Assembly (NCBI GenBank): GCA_039519185.1
Contig: CM076848.1
Location: 122,756,203 to 122,820,202 of the forward strand
From: Astragalus membranaceus
Lineage: Eukaryota; Streptophyta; Magnoliopsida; Fabales; Fabaceae
Direction: 5' to 3'
Length of the DNA: 64,000 nt
The position numbers and the translations under genes were made by a program. This document shows, one piece after another, positions 55,515-64,000 of this stretch. Positions within the stretch are counted from its first letter, which is position 1. Every line of letters starts with the position of its first letter. A model generated the notes under the pieces. The model was not told where the DNA came from. It was given only the letters and a program-made list of their open reading frames with translations, and made no database searches.

Positions 55515-55762
55515 ATAGGTTGCGCTTTCTGTAAAAAACGCTACTTATGGTCTTAGCGCATCTAGAAAAGAGGAGCGCTTGTACTAAAAAGCGCTACTCT
55601 TGCTTAGATGCGCTAAGACCATAAGTAGCGCTTTTTCAAAAAGCGCTACCTATGGTCTAAACGCATCCGGGAATAAGGAGCGCTTACACTAAAAAGCGCT
55701 ACTCTTGCCTGTTCATTAGTAGCACTTTTAGAGCGCTACCAAATGCCAAATTTGTTGTAGTG
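55515..55762. repeat. Right subterminal repeats and terminal repeat of CACTA 1
   Basis: Units are built on tagcgcttttt and aaaaagcgcta. Many are palindromic, for example around 55626-55650, with a 10-base arm tagcgctttt. They lead into the terminal ccaaatttgttgtagtg. Spacing and sequence differ from the left subterminal block, as is common in CACTA elements. Confidence 0.8.
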
Positions 55763-55779
55763 TAATTGAAATTTGAATT

Positions 55780-56001
55780 TCAAACATCATTTAATTTAAT
55801 AACAACACTAATAGCACATTGAAAAGCCCTATCTCAATAACAAAAAGGACACATTGAAAACTAAAAAGAATAAATAACCTAATAAAAATTCTAATAAATG
55901 CTGTCAATTGTAGTATTTGAATGTCACATTAAATGTTGTTATTAAATTAAATGATGTTTGAATGTGCTATTAGTGTTGTTATTAAATTAAATGATGTTTG
56001 A
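55780..56001. repeat. Perfect 41-bp inverted repeat with 140-bp loop
   Basis: Positions 55780-55820 are the exact reverse complement of 55961-56001. A partial extra copy of the right arm lies at 55935-55964 in direct orientation. It sits just outside CACTA 1 and may be a small foldback or MITE-like element. No target duplication was identified. Confidence 0.85.
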
Positions 56002-56035
56002 TAGGAATGCAAAAAGGAAAATTCAATCCTCCCTA

Positions 56036-56189
56036 GAAAAAATTTCTCTTTTTTACTCTAGAGAGTGAAAATGACAAAACACGGTCATGATAAAGGCAGT
56101 GTCCCACGCGACTTCACACATCCGGTAGACCGACGAAAATCATTCAAGCCAAGACCATCCTCCGGAATAATCTCGGCTTTGGGGGCAAC
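56036..56189 (+). repeat. 3' interior fragment of an F-type element in front of the F 5' LTR
   Basis: This matches 60872-61025, the segment ending in the PPT of F, with few changes. A segment that belongs next to a 3' LTR thus lies directly before the 5' LTR, which suggests a former tandem of two elements sharing an LTR. Confidence 0.8.
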
Positions 56190-56541
56190 TGTTCTGGACT
56201 GGACAGAGAGGTCCATTTAGCAATTCCAGGAGGTTCATTTAGCAATGGATATGGATTGGCCCAATCACTTTGGCCCATATCCACAACATACAAGCTCAAT
56301 CACGCCTGGACGGTTAAGATCAATTCCACTGATCCGACGATCCACAAACGGACACGATTTCCTATAAATATCGGCTCGCATAGCCATTTACGAGGTACAC
56401 ACTCTTCCCTTGCAAATTCACTAGCTTATTCTCATACTGACTTGAGCGTTGGAGTGGCTTTGCAGGTACCCCCCCGGGCGCTCACTGACCTCCTGCCAGG
56501 GCAGCAAGAGACCCGACCAATATACTGCTAGGTACAGAACA
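56190..56541 (+). repeat. 5' LTR of element F
   Basis: The LTR is 352 bp, starts TGTTCTGGACTGG and ends AGAACA. It contains TATAAATA at 56363-56370, then ctgacttgagcgttggagtg and tgcaggtacccccc. Compared with the 3' copy it has a small extra segment near 56218-56236 (an extra ggttcatttagcaat-type word) and lacks the short insertion the 3' LTR has near 61334. Confidence 0.92.
56363..56370 (+). promoter_or_regulatory. TATA box of the F LTR
   Basis: TATAAATA sits in the middle of the LTR and is preserved in the 3' copy (61177-61184). Transcripts would start a short way downstream. Confidence 0.65.
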
Positions 56542-56559
56542 TTGGCGACCACAGTGGGA
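56542..56559 (+). promoter_or_regulatory. Primer-binding site of element F
   Basis: The sequence ttggcgaccacagtggga directly follows the LTR. The core is shared with element E (41849-41832). Confidence 0.75.
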
Positions 56560-56609
56560 AATATCTATCTTTCACATCATCACTACTCGAAATTTTCTCT
56601 TCCTACTCC

Positions 56610-57905
56610 ATGGCTCCCAGAGGCAGACCCCGAGTTCAAAGTATTGCCATACCCACATCCCGACCAGAGGGTACTCCTGAGGGCAACGCCGTAACCCTAC
56701 TTGACGAGGGTACCAGTCAGCCTGACCAGCCCTCGAATGTGAGTCAACTTTTGGATCTCCTGGGCAATCGCACTCAAGCTATGCTGCAGCAGGAAGCTCG
56801 CCTAAGGGAGATTGAAAGGCATGTGGCCTCCCTACCTGACAACCTCCACCCAGCAGGGGAACCCTTCCTCCAACAGCGGTGACTTCAAGGCGCCATCGGT
56901 CTCCCCCTCAGAGGCATCACGTCCATCGTTCTCCCCGAAGGCAAAGGCACGTGCATCGCTCTCTCCCTCGGCGTCGCAGGCGTGGAGGGTCAGGCTCATC
57001 TCCAACATCCCCTCCAGATGATACCTACCAGCCTCACAACTCCCACTCTAGGACCTCCTCATGCGCATCCCCTGATTCTTGTAAGAGGTCGAGGAACCGG
57101 GTCGATACCCATCGGAGGCACCACCGAGGATCGCCATCGAGGAGATCCCCCGACCGACGCAGGTATCATGAGTTGGACTATGAATACACCTCCCGCCGAA
57201 ACTCAAGAGGGTTTTCGGAAGAAGGACCTTTCACTCGAAGGGTGGATGAATGCCGAATCCCAAGGGCCTTGGAGAAGCTGCCAACCCTCAAGATGTATGA
57301 CGGAACCGGGGATCCAGACCGCCATCTGGCACACTTCTCCCTTATGATGTGCTATAGAGGCGCCAGGGAGCCTGTTCATTACAAAATCTTCCCCCTCACT
57401 CTCGAAAATTCTGCACTAGAGTGGTTTCAAGAGCTAAGGCAGAACTCCATCTCCTCATGGGGGCAGCTCGCGAGAATGTTCACAGCTCGTTTCACTGCCT
57501 CCCGGTTGAAACCCAAATCTGAAGAGGTTCTTAGGGAAATCAGGCAGGGAGAGAAAGAAACACTTAGAGAATATCTGGAAAGGTTCAACAAGGAGGCTGC
57601 CAACGTCAGAAACCTTGAAGACAAGATGAGGCTCTTTTGGATGAAGGATGGCCTCAAGAAGGGAAGCCTCTTTCAAAGGGACATGGGGGTTAACAAACCC
57701 CGGAGCTTGTACGAGTTTCTTCGGAAGGCACAGAAGTACATGGACTATGAAGAAGACAGCATGGCCTACCAAGAGGAGGCCAAGGTTGGCAGCGAGAAGG
57801 GTGATCGGGCTCGTTATGGGCCAGTACCAGCAAATGCAACACCATCAGAGATGACATGGAAGAGCTGATCCGCGAAGGGAAGCTCGCCCGGTACGTGAAT
57901 GAAGA
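56610..57905 (+). pseudogene. Gag of element F, two frameshifts
   Basis: An ATG at 56610 opens 90 codons with a short helical region (QLLDLLGNRTQAMLQQEARL). A frame change near 56880 leads to a 329-codon stretch. Its first 110 residues are Arg/Ser/His-rich, and the capsid domain follows: DGTGDPDRHLAHFSLMMCYR, PLTLENSALEWFQEL, SWGQLARMFTARFTASRL, REYLERFNKEAANVRNLEDK and YEFLRKAQKYMDYEED. After another shift at about 57845 the tail reads MEELIREGKLARYVNEEEDD and stops. The tail matches that of E gag. No zinc knuckle is seen. The capsid part is far better kept than in E. Confidence 0.85.
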
Positions 57906-58480
57906 AGAGGATGACATCAGGACTTGAGCCTAGGGCTAGTTATGAATTTTGTTGTTTGAGCACGAAGGCATAAAGTAAAATCTCGATATGAATGATACAA
58001 AAATTCATTTTTACAGTTTTTGCTCTAGCTCACTAGCATTAACAGTTGTTCCCAAAGAAAAATTCCTTAAGATCAAGAAAGAAAAAGGGTCCAACTTCAT
58101 AGTTAGGAGTGGAGCGATGCAAGTTTGAGACCCAACATACCATGCAGGGAGGGACTGCCTGGATCGCAGGGGCAACCTCAACATTAGCTTAAAGCCAAGA
58201 TCATCTCTCCAAGTGGGGGAGTCAAGGGTGTCATGGCGCGCTCGTCTTCCTAGAGCAAAGCAACCAAGGTCACGGCACCCACCCGGCGGGGATCCAAGGC
58301 ATGGCACCAAAGAGGGTGCCTAGCACTTGGCACCCAGCACCAAGTCGCAAAAAGGAAACAAGGCCTGGTACCATAGAAGGCGCCCAGCACCGAGGCGCCT
58401 ATGAGGGCGCCATCAACAACAAGGCACCCAGGAGGGCGCTATCAACAAAAGATGGAAAACCATGGCCACTGGCCCCGCAA

Positions 58481-59105
58481 CCTCTGATGGGCGAGTTATC
58501 ATCAGACCGAGTTCTGATAAACTGCCCCAAGAGCAAACTTTGCCACGAGGCACGAAGCGAATTTAAATGTGTCGCAACCTCTCATGAGCGAGTTAAATTC
58601 AGATCGATTCTGATAAACTGCCCCCAGAGTTAACTTTGCCATGAGGCACGAAGCGACTTTAAACGTGTCGCAACCTCTGATGGGCGAGTTAAATTCAGAT
58701 CGATTCTGATAAACTTCCCCCAGAGTCCCACGAGGTGCGAAGTGACTTTAAACGTGTCACAACCTCTGATGGGCGAGTTAAATTCAGATCGATTCTGATA
58801 AACTGCCCCTAGAGTCCCACGAGGTGCGAAGCGACTTTAAACGTGTCGCAACCTCTGATCGGTGAGTTAAATTCAGATCGATTCTGATAAACTGCCCCCA
58901 GAGTCTCACGAGGTGCGAAGTGACTTTAAACGTGTCACAACCTCTGATGGGCGAGTTAAATTCAGATCGATTCTGATAAACTGCCCCCAGAGTCCCACGA
59001 GGTGCGAAGTGACTTTAAACGTGTCACAACCTCTGATGGACGAGTTAAATTCAGATCGATTCTGATAAACTCCCCCCCAGAGTTAACATTGCCACGAGGC
59101 GGTAT
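58481..59105. repeat. Seven-copy 89- to 97-bp tandem repeat in F
   Basis: Units start at cctctgatgggcgagttaaa, at 58481, 58578, 58674, 58763, 58852, 58941 and 59030. The spacings are 97, 96, 89, 89, 89 and 89. The last four steps have exactly the same length, which points to recent homogenisation. Each unit contains attcagatcgattctgat, itself partly palindromic. No coding sense is evident. Confidence 0.92.
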
Positions 59106-59655
59106 GAGATTATACATTCAGATGCGCAAGGCGATGACTGGCGCCCGAGGCCACCCAACGCGTGCCAGTTACAATCATAAGGAACAAGCTAGATAAAGAG
59201 GAAGCCTGGATGTTTCAAAATGTGACATAAAAATCATGGGGCAATGACATCGAAGTCAACCCCATTGGGGTGGTGTTTGACAATCCTCCCGTCTGGAACC
59301 TCATGGTCAAATTGAAAGATCGTGGAAATATCAAACAGATAATGGTAAGGACAGAAGAAGCAATTCCCCTTGGCACCAAGCGAGCCCTAAAATTTCATCA
59401 AGAAGAAAAATAGGCTAAGAGACAGGATGATCAACAAAAATAAAGCAGAGTGCCAAGCACACGTCCACACAAGCTGGCACCCAGGAGGGCGCCTGGCAGG
59501 AGGGCGCCTGGCAAGGAGGGCGCCTGGCAAATCCTCCGCAAGGGAGCAGCCCGCACTGTGCAACAAGGCGCCCAAAGCACCCATGAGGGCACCAAAACCT
59601 TGTCTCGCAAAATCTGCTCCACAAGGAGACACCCGGCGTATAGGCGCCCAAGGAA

Positions 59656-59897
59656 CCCATGAGGGCCCCTGGCAGGGCGCCAAGGTCAAAGCAGGCAGCG
59701 CCCATGAGGGCGTCTGGCAGGGCGCCAAGGCCAAAGCAGGCAGCACCCGTGAGGGCGTCTGGCAGGGCGCCAAGGCCAAAGCAGGCAGCACCCGTGAGGG
59801 CGCCTGGCAGGGCGCCAAGGCCAAAGAAGGAAGCACCCATGAAGGCGCCTGGCAAGGCACCAAGGCTGGGGCAGGCAGCGACCATGAGGGCACCTGG
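59656..59897. repeat. 45-bp tandem repeat in F
   Basis: Units begin at cccatgaggg or a variant at 59656, 59701, 59746, 59791, 59836 and 59881, exactly 45 bases apart. Each contains ggcagggcgccaagg. Because 45 is divisible by three, frames stay open and encode 15-residue repeats (for example GVWQGAKAKAGSTRE). Whether any is translated is unknown. Confidence 0.92.
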
Positions 59898-59914
59898 CAG
59901 TCGTTACACAGGCA

Positions 59915-60165
59915 GTGTCCCACTCGACTTCATAAATTCGGCGAATCGGCGAAATCCTTCAAGCCAAGACCATCCTCCGGAATAATCTCGACTTGGGGGG
60001 CAACTGTTCTGGACTGGACCAAAATCACGGCACCCACCCGGCGGGGATCCAAGGTATTGAGACCACGATGTCTTGGGTAGCAAGCGCTGAGAAAGGCGCG
60101 GAATTCAAGCAAATGCAACACCCTCAGGGATGACATGGAAGAGCCGATCCGCGAAGGGAAGCTCG
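59915..60165 (+). repeat. Internal duplicated junction in F
   Basis: A third copy of the PPT-side segment (59915-60011) is followed by the first dozen bases of an LTR (tgttctggactgg, 60006-60018). It then jumps to cacggcacccacccggcggg, also present at 58270-58292, and to a second copy of the gag tail (about 60110-60155). The interior has been rearranged by template switching or recombination. Confidence 0.7.
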
Positions 60166-60725
60166 TGCACATAAGAAAATAAAAGAGTGCATGAGCACGT
60201 AAGAAAATTAAAGGATGCATGAACATGAAAGGAAATAAAAGAGTGCACGAGCACGTGAGCAAAAAAAAAACATAGTTCACGAGCACGTGAGCAAAAAACA
60301 TAGTTCATGAGAACGTGAACAAAAAAGCAGAGTGCCAAGCACACGTCCACACAAGCCGTCACCCAAGAGGGCGCATGGCAGGGAAGCAACCAGCGCCCAT
60401 GAGGGCACCTGGCAAGGAAGCAACCAGCGCCCATGAGGGCGCCTGGCAGGGCGCCAATACAGAAGCAGGCAGCGCCCATGAGGGCGTCTGGCTTGATTGT
60501 GCCAGACATGAGAGCGCCAGGCAGGAGGTGGTCTGGAAGCAAGTCCTTCGCAAGGGGGCAACCAGCACTGTGCAACGAGGCGTCCAAGGCACCCATGAGG
60601 GCACCCAACCTTGTCTTGCAAAATCCTGCTCCACGAGGAGACACCCACCGTACGCATGCACCAAACAAGCATCCAGAAAGGTGCCCAGGAGGGCCCCAAC
60701 AGCAGAACGTAGCACTTGACACAAG
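60165..60725. repeat. Repeat cluster with agcacgt and cccatgagggc words in F
   Basis: Positions 60165-60330 repeat gtgcatgagcacgtaagaaa-type words, with a few A-runs. From 60360 to 60620 the cccatgagggc and ggcgcctggca words of the 45-bp array recur at irregular spacing, with a gcaaggaagcaaccagcgcc word twice (60410-60450). Confidence 0.7.
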
Positions 60726-61012
60726 GCGCCCAAGAGGGCGCCAACATCAGGATACGACACCCTAGCTTGACGATTGGCACAAGGATTACCCCATAGGAGG
60801 CCTGAGTCATGGTCGCAACGAAGTGATCTTGTACGACCCGACAAGACAGACAGAGTAACGCATTACGGCAAAGAAAAAATTTCTCTTTTTTACTCTAGAG
60901 AGTGAAAATGATAAAACACGGTCGTGACAAAGGCAGTGTCCCACGCGACTTCACACATCCGGTAGACCGATGAAAATCCTTAAAGCAAGACCATCCTCCG
61001 GAATAATCTCGG

Positions 61013-61025
61013 CTTGGGGGGAAAC
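61013..61025 (+). promoter_or_regulatory. Polypurine tract of element F
   Basis: The segment cttggggggaaac directly precedes the 3' LTR. Similar tracts precede the LTR starts at 56190 and 60006. Confidence 0.75.
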
Positions 61026-61373
61026 TGTTCTGGACTGGACAGAGAGGTCCATTTAGCAATGGATATGGATTGGCCCAATCACTTTGGCCCATATCCACAA
61101 CATAAAAGCCCAATCACGCTTGGATGGTTAAGATCAATTCTGCTGATCCGACGATCCACAAACGGGCACGATTTCCTATAAATACCGGCTCGCATAGCCA
61201 TTTACAAGGTACACACTCTTCCCTTGCAAATTCACTAGCTTATTGTTATACTGACTTGAGCGTCAGAGTGGCTTTGCAGGTACCCCCCCCGGGCGCTCAC
61301 TGACCTCCTGCTAGGGCAGCAAGAGACCTACCAACAGCAGCCGACCAAAAAATATACTGCTAGGTACATAACA
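61026..61373 (+). repeat. 3' LTR of element F
   Basis: The LTR is 348 bp, starts TGTTCTGGACTGG and ends CATAACA. It includes TATAAATA at 61177-61184 and ggtaccccccccgggcgctc. Confidence 0.92.
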
Positions 61374-61581
61374 AGAAGCAAATAAGCATTTCCGATAGTC
61401 CCATTCTTCTTCTTTTTCCAATTGAATTCACTCAATTACGATGTGCTAGTATTGTGACAGTTTATATCCAATTCATTTAATTTCTTTATCAGAAATTGAG
61501 TTCTTTGTTATGGCATTTCGGTTGAAAGCATCTTAGTTTTCAACATAAAAAATTGGTATTAGATGTGGCAGAAATATAAAA

Positions 61582-62978
61582 GGCTAAATAGCACTTTTGG
61601 TCCTTTATGTTTGCTCTAGGTTTCACTTTGGTCCTTTATCTTTTTTTTGGTCCGTTTTGGTTCCTCATGTTTCATTTTTGTTTCATGGACGCCACGCTGG
61701 CAGTTAACTGCTGACGTGGCGTCCTCAATTCATTAAATGACGTGGCATTTATCTTTTTTTAAATTTTAAAAACACAATTAACAAACCAAAATCCAGCGTT
61801 CAACAATTCCTCAAAAACTAATGGCATTTATCTTCCCTAATTTCTGTTCTTCCAGTAACACAGATCCATTCTCTTCAACAATTCCTTTCGTTTTCCCTCA
61901 CTCAAATTTTCTTCTCCCACTCTCTCTGTCATTCCTCTTGTTTACTTTCTTCGTCCTTTCGTTTTCCCTCACTCAGATTTTGCTTCTGCTTCTGATTCAA
62001 CAGAAACAACAACAATTCGTTTTCCTCTGCTTCGATTTTGCTTCTGATTCATCTTTGATTCTGCTTCATTTTCCTTTGTTGTTGTTGTTGAAATCGTTAG
62101 GATTCAAGCAGATTTGTTAGGATTCAAGTAGATTTGTCTGGAATCGTACTCTAGGGTTCGATTTGGGATTGAAATCGTTAGGATTCAAGCAGATTTTTTA
62201 GGGTTCCATCTGGGTTCGAATTGTTCGGATTAGATTTGTTCGGGTTCGATTTGTGATGTTCCATCTGGAATCGTACTCTAGGGTTCGATTTGTTTTGGAA
62301 TCGTACTCTAGGATTCGATTTGTTCGGGTTTCATCTGGGTTCTAGTAGGATTCGGGTTAGGAAATCAAGCACAAACAAGAAGAATCCTCTTTGTTAGGAT
62401 TCGATTAGGATTCGGGTTCCATCTGGGTTCTTCGTTTCTGATGTTCTTCGTTTCTTCTGCGTTTCTCCGTTGCTCTTCTTCGTTTTCTTTTGTTGGGTTC
62501 TTCGTTTTCCTTTGCTGGAGAGAACAAAAGAGAGAGAACAACGAAAAACAAAAATGACGAAGAGCAGGAGAGAACAAAAGTGAAAGCGAAGAACTCGGAC
62601 CTGCTTCTTCTCACCCAAATCGAAAATGCTTCTTTGGTTTTGTTGGTCGTCGTTTTTGAGAGGAAGAGGTTCTGAGAAATAACGAAGAACAGTGATGAAC
62701 AGTGATGAAAAGAGAAAAACAGCGAAGAACAGTGCTTGTTAAATTATGTTATGTTTTGTTTTTTTAAATTTAAAAAACTAAATTGCCACGTCATTTAATG
62801 AAAATGGACGCCACGTCAGCAGTTAACTGCCAGCGTGGCGTGCGTTAGTCAAAACTGGCGGCACGGACCAAAATGAAACAAAAATGAAACATGAGGGACC
62901 AAAACGGACCAAAAAAAAAGATAAAGGACCAAAGTGAAACATAGAGCAAACATAAAGGACCAAAAGTGCTATTTAGCC
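61582..62978. mobile_element. Non-autonomous Mutator-like element, TSD AATATAAAA
   Basis: It has inverted ends of about 200 bp starting ggctaaatagcacttttggt and is flanked by AATATAAAA at 61573-61581 and 62979-62987. The 9-bp duplication and long terminal inverted repeats are typical of Mutator-like elements. The right arm has about 30 extra bases (around 62846-62878) that the left arm lacks. The interior has repeated gattcaagcagattt and tagggttcgatttg words and a purine/pyrimidine-rich inverted segment, but no transposase. Confidence 0.9.
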
Positions 62979-63015
62979 AATATAAAATTATTATTGATCA
63001 TCAGAGTTGTATTGT

Positions 63016-63487
63016 CACTACAACAGATTTGGGAATGGGTAGCACTTTTTTTTTCCATAGGTAGCGCTTTCGAGCGCTACTAATCTTGGCGCTACTGATT
63101 CCACTCCCCCAACAGTAGTGCTTTAAAAGAGCTACTCATTGATAGGAATGAGTAGCTCTTTCACTAAAAACACTCCTAATTCCAAAAGGTGCTAAAAGCA
63201 TGGGTAGCGCTTTTACTAAAAAACGCTACCGATTCCCAAAAGGCTCTAAGGCAATGAGTAGCGCTTTTACTAAAAGCGCTATTGATGCTCTTAAATTTTA
63301 AATGAAATGAGTATAGCTTTTCCTAAAAAACGCTACCTTTTGCTGTTTTTTGTTCAAGATTTTTTTTGTTTTTGTTTATTCTCCCTTTTACATTACAAAT
63401 TTCAAATCCATTTTTCCTGGACATGTACACCAATATCCAATATATATACATATCAGCATATTTAAACAAACTAGCTAATAAAAAAAT

Positions 63488-63524
<37 letters not shown>

Positions 63525-63545
63525 AAATCATTCACCAAAAGATGT

Positions 63546-63599
<54 letters not shown>

Positions 63600-64000
63600 A
63601 AATAAAATGAACAACTTACATTACATTATATTCAAAAATATTACATAAATTTAAAAGTTGGTTAGTTAATAAAACCGGCAACATAATGGCACCACTCTCC
63701 CTTGAGCTTAGTAAGTTGCTCATCAGAGTATTCCTTGAAATGACAATCAGGAAAATACTGAAAATATAAAATTAAATAAAATTAGAATTAAAATGGTTAA
63801 ATGGGAGTAACTAGTATTATATCAATATCAAAAAACAAATCTAAGTAGATACCATCTTTAGAAAATATCACACTCGTAGCGTCCGCTAAGCCCACGCTTC
63901 CTTCAATTTTCTTTTGGAATAAAACCCTAAAATTGCTTTTCCTTTCTCTATTCATTTCCCGCAAACATTTCCACCGAAAACCCTCAAACTCTAAAACTCC
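63016..64000 (-). mobile_element. 3' end of CACTA transposon 2 (runs off window)
   Basis: The terminal CACTACAACAGATTTGG starts at 63016. Subterminal words tagcgcttttactaaaaaac and gctacc run to about 63345. The Ulp1-like last exon lies further in on the minus strand. It is the same family as CACTA 1 but in opposite orientation. Two TA runs (about 63489-63521 and 63551-63597) lie between. Confidence 0.8.
63670..63760 (-). pseudogene. Last exon of Ulp1-like gene in CACTA 2
   Basis: The minus strand, after an acceptor-like ttttcag at about 63760, reads YFPDCHFKEYSDEQLTKLKG followed by EWCHYVAGFIN and a stop. It corresponds residue by residue to the last exon of the CACTA 1 gene (YFPKYVCGAQFSDEELPELK ...). 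This supports the exon model in both elements. Confidence 0.7.

Larger units (their letters stand above)
43692..55762 (+). mobile_element. CACTA (En/Spm) transposon 1 with Ulp1-like gene, split by G
   Basis: The left end reads CACTACAACAAAAGTG at 43692 and the right end reads the complement CACTACAACAAATTTGG at 55762. Both ends carry subterminal repeats built on agcgct (43728-43970 and 55515-55745). Without G the element is about 3.2 kb. It encodes exons of a Ulp1-like protease but no recognisable CACTA transposase, so it is non-autonomous. The flanking three bases (ttt on the left, taa on the right) do not match, so the expected 3-bp duplication is not confirmed. Confidence 0.75.
56190..61373 (+). 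mobile_element. Gag-only LTR retrotransposon F (TR-GAG type)
   Basis: Two short LTRs (352 and 348 bp) bound 4.5 kb that contains PBS, a gag region, tandem repeats and PPT, but no protease, RT, RNase H or integrase. The LTR start (TGTTCTGGACTGG), the PBS and the gag match element E, so F can be seen as a shortened relative that would depend on E-type enzymes. TR-GAG elements of this kind are known in plants. Flanking five bases do not match, consistent with the tandem-derived left edge. Confidence 0.85.

Noticed and set aside
43689..55765. Three-base target duplication for CACTA 1
   Set aside because: Left flank reads ttt and right flank taa; no match, so the duplication is not claimed.
58481..59105. 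CRISPR-like regularly spaced repeats
   Set aside because: Whole units repeat with no unique spacers; this is a eukaryotic tandem repeat inside a retrotransposon.
59387..60844. Large overlapping frames on both strands in F, including Ala/Leu/Gly-rich repeats
   Set aside because: The 45-bp unit keeps all frames open by its length; coding on both strands at once is not credible without other evidence.
61821..62120. Hydrophobic 99-residue frame inside the Mutator-like element
   Set aside because: Ser/Phe/Leu runs from T-rich sequence; no conserved domain and not needed for the element.

Overview
The window is repeat DNA from a plant nuclear genome, most likely a eudicot. The retroelement proteins resemble those common in legumes, but nothing here fixes the family. 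I found no host gene, tRNA gene, rRNA gene or CRISPR array. Nearly every kilobase belongs to a transposable element, and many elements are nested inside others. The element letters A to I are mine.

Region 1 (1-21497) is an old plus-strand Ty3/gypsy element A with a decayed gag and no visible pol. It was split by three later insertions: H (2216-5910, a 3.7-kb solo LTR, target duplication GACAT), B (7140-16269, a complete chromovirus-type element with 2.6-kb LTRs, duplication GCTGC) and I (18470-20598, a solo LTR, duplication TTTTC). Element A appears to lie inside a minus-strand LINE, which resumes at 21498 and carries an endonuclease and an ORF1 remnant.

Region 2 (24059-34544) holds minus-strand chromovirus elements C and D. 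C was inserted into the LINE (duplication AAAAG) and has lost almost its whole interior. D is a rearranged tandem sharing one LTR and keeps part of an integrase and the start of gag. Region 3 (34545-42202) is E, a decayed minus-strand Tat-type element. It has gag, protease, RT, an archaeal-type RNase H and integrase, plus an antisense coiled-coil ORF beyond the end of pol.

Region 4 (43692-55762) is a CACTA transposon encoding a Ulp1-like protease. A very young chromovirus element, G (45381-54265, duplication GGATA), sits in one of its exons. Region 5 (56036-61373) is F, a gag-only element that shares its LTR start and primer-binding site with E. A non-autonomous Mutator-like element follows (61582-62978, 9-bp duplication), then the end of a second CACTA element (63016-64000, minus strand).

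The most notable signal is shared by the long LTRs. At a comparable place, each family carries a short tandem array whose units form hairpins. Loops are constant within a family, while stem bases change in compensating pairs in H, C, D and G. A further hairpin downstream has different stems in different families but keeps its pairing. Other points of interest are the E/F autonomous and gag-only pair, the near-identical LTRs of G around a dead interior, and a two-strand AATAAA hairpin between the convergent genes of E.
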